Positions 1 to 7,769 of a stretch of 15,086 nt of DNA are shown piece after piece. Positions within the stretch are counted from its first letter, which is position 1. Each line of letters begins with the position of its first letter. A program made the position numbers and the translations under genes. The DNA is from Myxococcales bacterium (GTDB lineage: Bacteria > Myxococcota_C > UBA6777): the NCBI GenBank assembly GCA_027005175.1, contig JALTMC010000499.1, positions 1-15,086 of the forward strand. The letters run 5' to 3'. Under the pieces are notes generated by a model. The model ran no database searches and had not been told where the DNA came from. It saw nothing but the letters and a program-made list of their open reading frames with translations.

Positions 1-516
1 GAAGAAATAGAATATTTGGTGTCGCAAAGAGGCCTCCATCAAGACAACAACGATTTGCGTTCCTGTGCGTCCATTCGCGGTTCTGCTCCCATAGAACATT
101 CCAGACGACGTCGTGATCGTGCTCTGGAGTATTCCCTGATCAATAGTCAACATTTACCAAAGGCGCGGGAGTGTGTGGATAGTCTGTTTCCTCCTCGTCA
201 ATGGCAGGGGAAGCAGGTGACTCTTGAGAAGCTTCGTGAAGCTTCGAATAAAGATGCCAGATTTCGCCCACAACTCATCTTATTACTGGCTCATTGGGAA
301 AATCTTGCACTCACGATCTCTGCAAATATTACAGATGAGGATGTTGCATTCGAGATGGTGGGGAAAACGTTGGTTTCCTATATGGAGCGATTTTATGCGT
401 ATATCCAGCACCGCCGCAATGTTGAAGATAATCCAAGGTTGTACTGTTATCTAGAGAAGCTTGCTCAACGTTGGAAGAAACAGCTAAAAAAGTCTGAACG
501 AAAATTCTTCTTTTGA
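1..516 (+). CDS. 3' part of a hypothetical protein, possibly DUF4760-like; 5' end outside window
   Basis: The reading frame is open from the first base of the window to the stop at 514-516 (171 visible codons). The TTG and GTG codons at 16 and 19 are therefore only possible starts, and the true start probably lies to the left. The visible part is soluble and mainly helical, with a run of basic residues (HSRRRRDRALEY), then LLAHWENLAL, DEDVAFEMVG, FYAYIQHRR and PRLYCYLEKLAQRW. This spacing of a helical core followed by a terminal R...P.lY..le.La..W pattern reminds me of the DUF4760 family, whose members usually have an N-terminal membrane anchor that would lie outside the window. That family call is from memory and weak. 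The gene converges with the membrane-protein gene at 881-1918 and is the only plus-strand gene, so it is probably not part of the CRISPR operons. Confidence 0.6.
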   Translation, partial: EEIEYLVSQRGLHQDNNDLRSCASIRGSAPIEHSRRRRDRALEYSLINSQHLPKARECVDSLFPPRQWQGKQVTLEKLREASNKDARFRPQLILLLAHWENLALTISANITDEDVAFEMVGKTLVSYMERFYAYIQHRRNVEDNPRLYCYLEKLAQRWKKQLKKSERKFFF

Positions 517-880
517 ACTGTTCCCATTGCCTTACAACCCCCCCTGACTTTCCCTTCTGTGTTCTCTCTATCGGAACGACGATTTTCTCATTTGAACATT
601 TCAAATCGCACCCGCAAGGACATGCGGTTTTCTCCCAAATGTGTTTGGTTGCCATTCCTCTGATCACTTGCTTGCAGCAAAATAGACATCACTGCATGAG
701 TTACATTGTGAAAGCTGAGTGGAATGGATTGCTTTGAATTATGGTAAGGTTCTGATATTGTTTGAGATATTTTGCATAGAATGGCCACGTGTGTTGACGT
801 TTTGGGGTATGGTAAACAATCGCATACAAGATGGCCTACATTCTTATGGAAGGAACGACCCTTTGTTTAAGGGTTCATCT
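517..880. other. Intergenic region between convergent genes
   Basis: About 364 bases lie between the stop of the plus-strand gene and the stop of the minus-strand membrane-protein gene. It contains a 7-bp perfect inverted repeat with a 3-base centre at 590-606 (ATTTGAA...TTCAAAT), a terminator-like hairpin at 612-631, and a weak 6-bp hairpin at 858-874 just past the minus-strand stop that lacks a T tract. The short open frames here have no ribosome binding site or recognisable protein features, so I see no gene. Confidence 0.5.
612..631 (+). terminator. Probable intrinsic terminator
   Basis: CCGCA (612-616) and TGCGG (623-627) form a GC-rich 5-bp stem with a 6-base loop, followed directly by TTTTCT. 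It sits about 95 bases after the stop of the plus-strand gene and points the right way for its transcript. The stem is short, so this is a moderate call. Confidence 0.45.
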
Positions 881-1918
881 TCAAAACAGATCATCATGCT
901 CCTGGCTCCGACCGTTTTGACGGTGAAACCTCGATCCGCTTCGTTGGATATGATGGAATGACTTGTCGTTGCTAGGCCATCGATCTGCCCAATCCATATC
1001 TTGGGGTTTGTACAAAAACCATTTCTTGTGCTCTTCGGTACTTTGGTCCCAGTACTGTCCGAGGTTTCGTTCGATCACCTGGGCTCGTATCTCTTCGTAC
1101 TGAGGTTTGCCTGTTAGGTCCTGGATCAGATCGATCAAAAAGATCAACAAAATACCCAGGCGTGCTCGTGTTGCCATTTGAATGCCTAACACCTTGCTTC
1201 CAAATCCTGAGGTCATATGCTCCGTACATTCTTTGACCCACCAAGCAAAGGTCTCATCGTCGCGAATCATCTGGCAGAACGTTATCCAGGAAAATCCACC
1301 AGACTCTAATTTTTCTCCAACCATTGTAGATACTTCATCAAGGACGTTCCGCTCCAGGTATTTCTGACTGGGAAGTTTCGGGCTGGCCAATGCCGATATG
1401 AGTTTCTTATCCCACATGAACATGAAGCTATCATGGCTCTCATGGCCTGGAAGGCCATCTTCTTGAAGGTCATAGCGGTGGAAAACACCAAGCATTCGAA
1501 ATAGTAGAAATACCACGTACTCTCGGGGGGTACTTCCGGGCCGCTTCTCATCCAGCCTATCCACTGCAAACTCTGTGTGATTGACTACCTTGGGGTGTGT
1601 ATCTGAATAATACTTTAACCTGTAGATGAGTTTGTTCGCAACATCAAATACCGCACCTTGTAAGGTTAGATACTTTTGTAACAGGTCATGTTGCTCCCGA
1701 TTTTTCTCTTCTTTTTTTTCTTGGTCGCGTATTTTTTGTTGTTGGTCAAATTGCTCCTGTTGTTGACGCATACTTGTACGTGCCTGTACGGATGCAGCTA
1801 TCACTGCAGCACCTGCCACGATCAGAGGATTCAGAAAACTTTTGCAAAAGTCTAATATCTGTACCAGAGTGCTGCTCCCTGTTGCAGCCAAGTAAAAGAT
1901 GCCATGAAGTATGTCCAT
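881..1918 (-). CDS. Hypothetical membrane-anchored coiled-coil protein downstream of cmr6
   Basis: I do not recognise this 345-residue protein. The open frame extends to a TTG at 1972, but the ATG at 1918 is preceded at 5 bases by a strong AGGAGG and is the better start. Residues about 28-46 form one hydrophobic segment (LNPLIVAGAAVIAASVQA). It is followed by a Gln/Glu/Lys/Arg-rich stretch (about 47-85) that looks like a coiled coil, and then a mostly soluble region with W-rich motifs such as SGGFSWITF and FAWWVKE. A second hydrophobic stretch (LGILLIFLIDLI, roughly 265-277) may be buried or a second membrane helix. The C-terminus is polar, with His, Arg and Ser. No CARF or known nuclease motif is visible. 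It lies 151 bases downstream of cmr6 on the same strand, with its own promoter-like element, so it could be a membrane accessory of the CRISPR system or an unrelated neighbour. Confidence 0.75.
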   Translation of the reverse strand: MDILHGIFYLAATGSSTLVQILDFCKSFLNPLIVAGAAVIAASVQARTSMRQQQEQFDQQQKIRDQEKKEEKNREQHDLLQKYLTLQGAVFDVANKLIYRLKYYSDTHPKVVNHTEFAVDRLDEKRPGSTPREYVVFLLFRMLGVFHRYDLQEDGLPGHESHDSFMFMWDKKLISALASPKLPSQKYLERNVLDEVSTMVGEKLESGGFSWITFCQMIRDDETFAWWVKECTEHMTSGFGSKVLGIQMATRARLGILLIFLIDLIQDLTGKPQYEEIRAQVIERNLGQYWDQSTEEHKKWFLYKPQDMDWADRWPSNDKSFHHIQRSGSRFHRQNGRSQEHDDLF

Positions 1919-1967
1919 GATGCCCTCCTGCACTATGTATGAGGCTGTGACTTCATTGTCACATTCT

Positions 1968-1996
1968 TTCAATGCATCTCATTCCATCATCTGACA
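1968..1996 (-). promoter_or_regulatory. Promoter-like element upstream of the membrane-protein gene
   Basis: On the minus strand TGTCAG (1996-1991), 17 bases, then ATTGAA (1973-1968) repeats the layout of the elements upstream of cmr1 and the small gene (TGTCAG, 17 bases, ATTTAA or ATTTTA). It ends 50 bases before the SD-supported ATG at 1918. The match is shorter than that between the other two copies and could be chance. Confidence 0.25.
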
Positions 1997-2069
1997 TTTT
2001 TTGCGATTCCAATTTTGCGAAAGGAGCTTCTTTCTATGCGGCAATGTTGCTTCATTCGCTGGTCCACTT

Positions 2070-2924
2070 CTATTTCTTGACAACAGAGAAACGTCCATGG
2101 CCAGCGGCTGTTTTTGCACCAACTCCGATCCAGAGTAGGGCTTGTTGGAGTTGTTGAAGTACTAGCTTCAAGTCTTCTTGACTTTGTTGGTTGTGTGGAT
2201 TCACAGGTAATATGCTAAATCGAAAACTCGTTCCTGAGTCTGCGGCTGCTGTGAGGTAAGGGACAGGTACTGGTTTATGCCAATCTGCGGGTGGCTCACC
2301 ACTTTGGTAGTAGGGGCCTACATGAGGTGTCATAATGTCACATTCCAAACGCACAGGTTGCAGTGGGAGTGCATCCAAAAAGAGGATAGAGCCACGATGG
2401 CTTGATTGGCCCAACATACGATCAATGCTTTCTTCTGAGATTTCTTGAAATGGTAGCTCTATCGGTCTTCGCTCGTGATTGGCATTTTCAGTTGCCTTCA
2501 AACAAAATGTCAACCAGGAACGCAGAACACCCTTGAGCCCGGTACCTGGAATGTACGGTACACCCAAGCTTGGATGAAAGGTAAATCCATTTTCCACAGG
2601 GTGATTTCGTCCTAGTCCGGTAACAAAACGTGACGTGGGATAAGCGAGAAAACTGCCTCCTCCACGAGCTTCTACGATCTGCTGTTGGCGAGTATCCCAT
2701 TCTTCCAGCATGGTTTGCTGCTCCACCCATTTCCCATCAAGGGTCGTAAGCCAGTTCTGTTTGGGGTTGTTGTTGCCCTCACTGGAGGAGAGAGACCAAC
2801 GAGCACTCCATTGGTTGCAAAATTTATCGTACCATAACCCGGCATGCATCTCTTGATCGTACTTGCGGGGAGCACCGTGTCTTTGGTAAAGAGGAAGCAT
2901 TGTCTCTGTGTTCCTTTGTGCCAT
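2070..2924 (-). CDS. cmr6: CRISPR type III-B RAMP protein Cmr6 (Cas7-like)
   Basis: This is the last gene of the cmr set, a RAMP/Cas7-like subunit capping the target-RNA 3' side of the Cmr backbone next to Cmr1. The clearest signature is SLGVPYIPGTGLKGVLRSW, the conserved P.ipGtglKGvlR motif of Cmr6. It is preceded by LAYPTSRFVTGLGRNHPVENG, and a glycine-rich end (GVGAKTAAGHGRF) is the typical C-terminal RAMP loop. The start is uncertain. The frame is open to a TTG at 2957, two bases after the cmr5 stop. I prefer the ATG at 2924 because a 9-bp hairpin occupies the bases between, although neither has a good Shine-Dalgarno. A third candidate is the ATG at 2900, beginning MLPLYQRHG, which matches the usual beginning of Cmr6 proteins. 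With any of these starts the length is normal (about 276-295 residues). Confidence 0.95.
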   Translation of the reverse strand: MAQRNTETMLPLYQRHGAPRKYDQEMHAGLWYDKFCNQWSARWSLSSSEGNNNPKQNWLTTLDGKWVEQQTMLEEWDTRQQQIVEARGGGSFLAYPTSRFVTGLGRNHPVENGFTFHPSLGVPYIPGTGLKGVLRSWLTFCLKATENANHERRPIELPFQEISEESIDRMLGQSSHRGSILFLDALPLQPVRLECDIMTPHVGPYYQSGEPPADWHKPVPVPYLTAAADSGTSFRFSILPVNPHNQQSQEDLKLVLQQLQQALLWIGVGAKTAAGHGRFSVVKK

Positions 2925-2925
2925 G

Positions 2926-2956
2926 TGAAGGGTTGTATTTTTGATTAAACCCTTCA
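2926..2956 (-). promoter_or_regulatory. Hairpin at the cmr5-cmr6 junction
   Basis: On the minus strand TTGAAGGGTT... and ...AACCCTTCA form a perfect 9-bp stem (2926-2934 with 2948-2956) around a 13-base AT-rich loop. One arm covers the possible TTG start of cmr6 at 2957-2955, and the other ends one base before the ATG at 2924. There is no T tract after it, so it is more likely to affect translation or mRNA processing between cmr5 and cmr6 than to terminate transcription. Confidence 0.4.
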
Positions 2957-2959
2957 ACT

Positions 2960-3367
2960 TTAATCGTTAACGTTTTCGTCTTTGCTGAGGTAAGCTTGTG
3001 CAAACTTTTTGAGCCAGATCAGGCAAGCAAGAGTTTCTGCCTGTGCTCTTTGGTAGGTCATCTGTTCATAACTCACAATCGCTGTCATCAACGGTTGATC
3101 TTGGCGACATAGCCCATCCTCTTGGAGCCAACTCTGGATATGATCATACACCATCTTGTGGGCTTCCTCTTTTGGACCCCGAGAGGATTCACCACAACGA
3201 GCAGCTGCAAGTTCGGTTGCCATCGCTTGTCCAAAGCCACTCATCACAATATTGGCAGGTAGTGCTTCTACATAGCTGCGGTAATGTCCCTGTATACGAT
3301 TCTCTTGTAGAGCTAGTATCGTATCTAACGCATATTGAGCGCGTCTTTGTTCTTGGGTAAGACTCAT
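2960..3367 (-). CDS. cmr5: CRISPR type III-B small subunit Cmr5
   Basis: This 135-residue, almost entirely helical protein is the small (Cas11-like) subunit that lines the inner filament of the Cmr complex alongside Cmr4. Family features include a start rich in Gln and Arg (SLTQEQRRAQYALDTI), a central YRSYVEALPANIVMSGFGQAMA in which the LP..I...G..qa.a pattern is characteristic of Cmr5, and a C-terminal helix with YQRAQAETLACLIWLKKFA. Length and position between cmr4 and cmr6 fit exactly. The ATG at 3367 overlaps the cmr4 stop as ATGA, giving translational coupling so that the two filament subunits are made together. Confidence 0.95.
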   Translation of the reverse strand: MSLTQEQRRAQYALDTILALQENRIQGHYRSYVEALPANIVMSGFGQAMATELAAARCGESSRGPKEEAHKMVYDHIQSWLQEDGLCRQDQPLMTAIVSYEQMTYQRAQAETLACLIWLKKFAQAYLSKDENVND

Positions 3368-4362
3368 CGTCTCCCTCCTCTATGGTTCTTTGACTTTTTA
3401 CCCTTGCCTTTGTTCGAGCTTTCTTGTTTTTGGTTCTTGTTGCTTGAGGTCGATTTCTCATAGGAGATGGGTTGGATGGCAAACCATCCTTGGCCAACCG
3501 TTTCATTCCCACCTAGCTGGATATAGGGATGCTGATTAAACATTGTCTGGAGAACTTGAAGTGTATTTGATTTACGCTCTTGAAGGATAGAGTACATCAA
3601 AGTATCAGGTGGCAATGTTTCTTCATACCAGAGATTTTTGCTAGTTTTTTTCTCCACATCGAGAACATTGCGAGCCTGAACAGAGAGACCATATCGAGCA
3701 AACCAAGCAAAGTCATCATTCGAAAGAATGACAAGCTGCTTCGCTATACGAGCTTTCGTCTGCTCATGTTTGACCAAGCTTTTTATAAATTTAAAAATGA
3801 GGTTGGGAATACTTCCAGTTACAGAAAACTGCCACTCTTCTAAGAAGAGTTTGGGAAAATTAGTGTTTTGGATAGCATCATTTGCGAGGGCACTGCGAAG
3901 TCCCTCTCCTGCGGAAGGTATGGTGATGGGCTTTGCATCACCTGTTTCATCGACTTGGAGTATATCAGTTCCACTGACTCGGAGTACATCACGTCGTAAT
4001 CTCTCCAAGATGTGAGGGCAGGTTACCCATCGATATTGACCCGTTAGGCTGCGAATAGGCAAGAGTAACAAGCGTGCATCTGAAAATAAGATCTGACCCG
4101 CTTCATCTTGTTTGCCAAAGAGTTTTGTTACTTCAACTGTATCTTCACGTTGTATATTTGGATCATTATAGTCATCTGCTTGTGTATTTTTCCAGGTGAG
4201 TCTGGCCGCATCGCGAAAAGCTCCCTTCACACCAGAACCTACAAGGACTGGGTAGTCCGTCGCTGCTTCGCGCGAAACAGGGAGATCGATGACACCAAGA
4301 TCTCGTCCTGTTCCTGGATGGATGGATGTTTCAGCTAACAATCCCAAAATCATACTTCGCAT
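3364..4362 (-). CDS. cmr4: CRISPR type III-B RAMP protein Cmr4 (Cas7, target-RNA nuclease subunit)
   Basis: Cmr4 is the repeated backbone subunit of the Cmr effector and the one that cuts target RNA at 6-base intervals. The N-terminus reads TSIHPGTGRDLGVIDLPVSRE. Asp26 within VIDLP sits where the family's catalytic aspartate is found, so target slicing should be intact. GSGVKGAFR (42-50) is the RAMP glycine-rich motif, and GGNETVGQGWF near the end is the C-terminal glycine loop. The ATG at 4362 has AGAGG at a sensible distance, although that sequence lies in a small GAAGA-GGT-TCTTC hairpin (4365-4377). An ATG three codons in is an alternative. Unusual is a low-complexity, strongly basic tail of about 25 residues (308-332; Lys, Asn, Ser, Gly, Arg) beyond the RAMP fold. 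It lies 56 bases after cmr3 and overlaps cmr5 by 4 bases. Confidence 0.96.
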   Translation of the reverse strand: MRSMILGLLAETSIHPGTGRDLGVIDLPVSREAATDYPVLVGSGVKGAFRDAARLTWKNTQADDYNDPNIQREDTVEVTKLFGKQDEAGQILFSDARLLLLPIRSLTGQYRWVTCPHILERLRRDVLRVSGTDILQVDETGDAKPITIPSAGEGLRSALANDAIQNTNFPKLFLEEWQFSVTGSIPNLIFKFIKSLVKHEQTKARIAKQLVILSNDDFAWFARYGLSVQARNVLDVEKKTSKNLWYEETLPPDTLMYSILQERKSNTLQVLQTMFNQHPYIQLGGNETVGQGWFAIQPISYEKSTSSNKNQKQESSNKGKGKKSKNHRGGRR

Positions 4363-4418
4363 GGGAAGAACCTCTTCTTTGTTTATACAGTGTGTAGCGT
4401 ATCTCGAATATCAACACT

Positions 4419-5618
4419 TTATTGGGGCCAACACCCCAGGGCAATCTGTCCATAACCGTGTGCTTGTAGATCTCCTATACATTCCCCATGTCGAGCTAAC
4501 AGTGTTGCCTTATCGATGTCTTCCTCGACCTCACAGAAGAAGACACTCCCTGCTGGAAGGTAAGGGCGTAGTGGGGTCGGCTTGCGCTCGATGGAGTTCC
4601 ACCCTCCAATTAGAACAGGCTTATCTATACAGGCTGATACAACGGTGGTTCCCGGAAGGTCGGGGACCTGTGAACCTGGGTTGGGTTGCCATCCCTGTGG
4701 TAGGGCCATCGGTGTTAGCAACACAAAAAGTAGCCGTTTCTGCTCTTCGATTTCGTTTTTCAAACCTTCTGGAATGGGGAGTTGAGGCCATTCCGCTACT
4801 TCAAGCTCTGCCATTCTCCCTTCTCCACCGAGGCTAATTAGTTCTGTTGCTTTTTGTTGGAGCGGCTTTGGAACACCTCTAACTCCAACACACAAGTGAA
4901 GATCATAAACATCTTGAAAGCGAATATGATTGGTGCTGAAGAGTTGTCCCTGTAGTGCTGTGTGTCGGCCACTATGTCTTTCCAAACCCACTCGATATTC
5001 TGTTTTCCAGAGATCCGATTCCAAAAAACACTCACCTGAATTTGCTACGAGCTTGCCAGATAACACTTCCAATAGGGCGGCTTCTGTTAGCCAGTGACTC
5101 CTGCCCGAATTGAGCCCTACTGTCTCTTGTTGAGGGGTTGGCAAGCGAGTCTGTTTACCCAGATCGCACGATACTTCATCACCTGGAACAAGAAATGTTT
5201 TGGGGCTCCAATGATCGGAGCGTGTCTCCTGAGCGAAGTTTGTTTCCCCCAAAATATGAAGTGGTACTTTGTATAGTGTTGTTCGTTGCTTCTCTCTTTG
5301 GATGCTGATATGGGGTCCTTGAAAACGAAGATCCCCGAGAACGATAGGGCCATCGCCAAGTATCGTCTTTATATCCTCTGTCCAGGAGGACAAGCGTGTA
5401 GCACCCCATCCCATTCGTTGGGCTAATTTAAATCGCAACGCGCCAATGATTGTTGGAGGGTAAGGAGGAAAGACACTGTGTAGCATCCCTTGGGCTTCAA
5501 AGGGGCGACTGTCACGGAAAAACCAGCTATCCACTGGCTTTAAAGATAGTTGGTATGTCTCGTGACGGTCAGACCCAACTGGAGAGGACTGATTGTCTCT
5601 CTTATTATTGTATGACAT
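4419..5618 (-). CDS. cmr3: CRISPR type III-B RAMP protein Cmr3 (Cas5-like)
   Basis: Cmr3 is the Cas5-like RAMP protein that binds Cas10 (Cmr2) and the 5' tag of the crRNA at the foot of the complex. The diagnostic N-terminal motif is present as VDSWFFRDSRPFE (about 29-41), followed by VFPPYPPTIIGALRFKL, the conserved fPP.p.t..GalR of the family. The C-terminus ends HGYGQIALGCW, the expected glycine-rich RAMP loop. At 399 residues it is of normal size. The ATG at 5618 has GAGAGGAAG a few bases upstream. It follows cmr2 by 65 bases on the same strand and belongs to the same transcription unit. The first 20 residues are polar and probably disordered. Confidence 0.96.
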   Translation of the reverse strand: MSYNNKRDNQSSPVGSDRHETYQLSLKPVDSWFFRDSRPFEAQGMLHSVFPPYPPTIIGALRFKLAQRMGWGATRLSSWTEDIKTILGDGPIVLGDLRFQGPHISIQREKQRTTLYKVPLHILGETNFAQETRSDHWSPKTFLVPGDEVSCDLGKQTRLPTPQQETVGLNSGRSHWLTEAALLEVLSGKLVANSGECFLESDLWKTEYRVGLERHSGRHTALQGQLFSTNHIRFQDVYDLHLCVGVRGVPKPLQQKATELISLGGEGRMAELEVAEWPQLPIPEGLKNEIEEQKRLLFVLLTPMALPQGWQPNPGSQVPDLPGTTVVSACIDKPVLIGGWNSIERKPTPLRPYLPAGSVFFCEVEEDIDKATLLARHGECIGDLQAHGYGQIALGCWPQ

Positions 5619-5683
5619 TTTCTACTTCCTCTCAGGATGAATGAGCTTCTTTTTATGCTGAACACTTTGAGTTTGTAGGGTTT

Positions 5684-7717
5684 TCATTTGTTTGAGGTAT
5701 CTCCGCCTTGGGCCAGAAAACGGGCCAGAAGAACTGCATCCAGTCCGATTCTTCTGGGGTCTACATGGTGATGGAACTGCTCGTTTTCCTGGCTGCGGGA
5801 AGCCCGAAAGCTGGTTTGCAATAGAATATCCATATGCTGCATGGCTTCCTCTCTTTGAATTTCTTCTTCAGTCCACCCTGCAATGCGTAAACAACGGATG
5901 TATTCCGCAGCTAGAAATTTCTTCAAATCGAGGGACTCTTTTATTTGATTGACATCTCCAAATACACCGGGGGTCCAGTGTGGCCAACCACATAATAGTC
6001 CTATTTGATCGCGTAAGCGGTAGACGAAGGATGAAGAAAACCCTCCTTTTTGTCCTCGTTCTCGGTTGCGGAAGAGGGCTGCCATTTGCTCTAGCCTATT
6101 GGTTGGGGGAGAGTTTTCCCATAACAACTCTTGACCCGACAATGTTGTCGGCTGTATGTCCTGAAAATGCTTCCATGTACAACTATATTCACACATCTTG
6201 CCGCTGGGACGCCAGACACGCACAGCTATAGAGTCTCGCCCACATAGATCTTTTGCAATGTCATCGAGCAAAGAGTGAGCCTCATGTAGCATTGTGTGAA
6301 GAGGTGCCTGTGCATGGGCAAAGACTAATCCGGCAGAGATGGTGGTCCGTTCTTGGTAAGCAGGATAGGCTTCACCAAGTACATCCTGAAAAGCCTTCTT
6401 ATAGAGCTGTGATACTGTAGAAGCACAGCGAAATGCCAGTGGTAATGGAAGCATCGCAAGGAGATCGTCGCCACCCGCATAAATGACAACGCCATCGTGC
6501 TCTCGGACAGTTTGCTTGACCTGGTTCGTAAAAAATGCCAGAGCCTCACTCACTTTTATCCCCAAGTCACGATTTAATCCTCCCAGAGAGTCTCCATCCA
6601 TAAGTAACAGCGCATAATAAGGAGAGGGAGGCCCCAGTGGTTCTTGCGTATCGTTTTTTTTTAGTTTGTAGAGTGCTTGTAATTGCTCTATTACTCTTGA
6701 ACGCTGATGCTCTTCTTTCAATAAAACCAGTCGTTCATTCTCCAAGGCGTTCGAGAAAAATAACTTGCCATCAATCGCTGAAAAACGGGCATCTGGCCAA
6801 GCCTGCAGGGAGCGGATGTTGTTCCTTTTCTCTGTCAGGATGCCATCCTCTATTTGCACGATCAGTGCTTGTGCATATTGATCCGCTTCTGTGGGGCGAT
6901 GCTTCATTACCTCCACGATCCAGGGAATCGCAGCGATATAAGAAGTAGAAGGCCATGATGAACTCTGTACATCCCAGCCAATGGTTTCATGAGAACGTTT
7001 GGGGAACAATCGTTTGATCAATGCGGGGGCGCAGAGCTTTTCTTCATCTCCCAGATCCAGGCAACTTATCTGTTCTTGTATCATTTCCCAGAAGTGATCT
7101 TGTTGTTTTCTGGTATTCGCACCTTGTGAACGGATATGACCGGATAATTCCTGCCAATCCTGCATCAAGGTGCATTTGTCTCCAGGTTCCTCGGGTGGGA
7201 GATGTATTCGCCAGTTTTTGCGTCGATCTAGCAGTGTTGGATCAGCACCGATAACCCATTGGATATCCCAAAAATCTTTTACCTGACGATCCCAGATTGC
7301 CTCGGTTTTGTTTCCACTTTCAACTGCTTTCTTAACATAAGTATCCCAAATGTCATCTGCCATCTTCTGCCAAGCTGTCAGGATAGCTTTTCTCGTTACT
7401 TGTGCTGCTTGCTGGATCTCATCATTCGATGTGCCTGCTGGAAAAGATGCTTGAAAACGGTTCGGCAATGAACCAATACTTGGTGTCCCGGGACTGTGCG
7501 GATCTTTTATCTTACAAAATAATAGATCATCTGTCACGTTGGGTAAGATAATATCTGCTCCAAGCTGCTCTAGTTTTACCATCCCCGAACCTGCCAAATA
7601 GGACAACAAAAAGGAGCTACTCCATAGATCTCGAGTGCGTCTGGATTGACTCACAAATCCTTGCACGGGGCCGATTGTCATATGTAAGCTAGTTTGATTC
7701 TTTTGTGTGTGACTCAC
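5684..7717 (-). CDS. cmr2: CRISPR type III-B Cas10 subunit Cmr2, without an HD domain
   Basis: This is the large subunit of the Cmr complex and the likely cyclic-oligoadenylate synthase. IGPVQGFVSQSRRTRDLWSSSFLLSYL (15-41) is the Cmr2 signature that opens its first palm region. Residues 373-380 (MDGDSLGG) form the first metal-site strand, and the catalytic GGDD lies at 415-418 (YAGGDDLLA), so the cyclase looks active. The usual N-terminal HD nuclease domain of Cas10 is missing: only about 14 residues precede GPVQ, and the protein is 677 residues, shorter than HD-containing Cmr2 proteins. I see no clear four-cysteine zinc motif. The start is a GTG at 7717 with GAGGT seven bases upstream, better supported than the internal ATG at 7681. 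With no HD DNase, this complex should act through RNA slicing by Cmr4 and second-messenger signalling, which fits the CARF protein encoded upstream. Confidence 0.97.
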   Translation of the reverse strand: MSHTQKNQTSLHMTIGPVQGFVSQSRRTRDLWSSSFLLSYLAGSGMVKLEQLGADIILPNVTDDLLFCKIKDPHSPGTPSIGSLPNRFQASFPAGTSNDEIQQAAQVTRKAILTAWQKMADDIWDTYVKKAVESGNKTEAIWDRQVKDFWDIQWVIGADPTLLDRRKNWRIHLPPEEPGDKCTLMQDWQELSGHIRSQGANTRKQQDHFWEMIQEQISCLDLGDEEKLCAPALIKRLFPKRSHETIGWDVQSSSWPSTSYIAAIPWIVEVMKHRPTEADQYAQALIVQIEDGILTEKRNNIRSLQAWPDARFSAIDGKLFFSNALENERLVLLKEEHQRSRVIEQLQALYKLKKNDTQEPLGPPSPYYALLLMDGDSLGGLNRDLGIKVSEALAFFTNQVKQTVREHDGVVIYAGGDDLLAMLPLPLAFRCASTVSQLYKKAFQDVLGEAYPAYQERTTISAGLVFAHAQAPLHTMLHEAHSLLDDIAKDLCGRDSIAVRVWRPSGKMCEYSCTWKHFQDIQPTTLSGQELLWENSPPTNRLEQMAALFRNRERGQKGGFSSSFVYRLRDQIGLLCGWPHWTPGVFGDVNQIKESLDLKKFLAAEYIRCLRIAGWTEEEIQREEAMQHMDILLQTSFRASRSQENEQFHHHVDPRRIGLDAVLLARFLAQGGDTSNK

Positions 7718-7769
7718 TTGCTCTACCTCAGCTTGTACATAACCATTGAATGGGGCACATAAATATTTT

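Noticed and set aside
858-874. Terminator for the membrane-protein gene
   Set aside because: The stem is only 6 bp with AT closing pairs and is not followed by a T tract on the minus strand.
1919-1972. N-terminal extension of the membrane-protein gene to a TTG at 1972
   Set aside because: The ATG at 1918 has AGGAGG at 5 bases; the extension has no comparable site and overlaps the promoter-like element.
4289-4837. Plus-strand open frame of 182 codons spanning cmr4 and cmr3
   Set aside because: It is antisense to two strongly conserved genes, has no recognisable protein features, and arises from their codon pattern.
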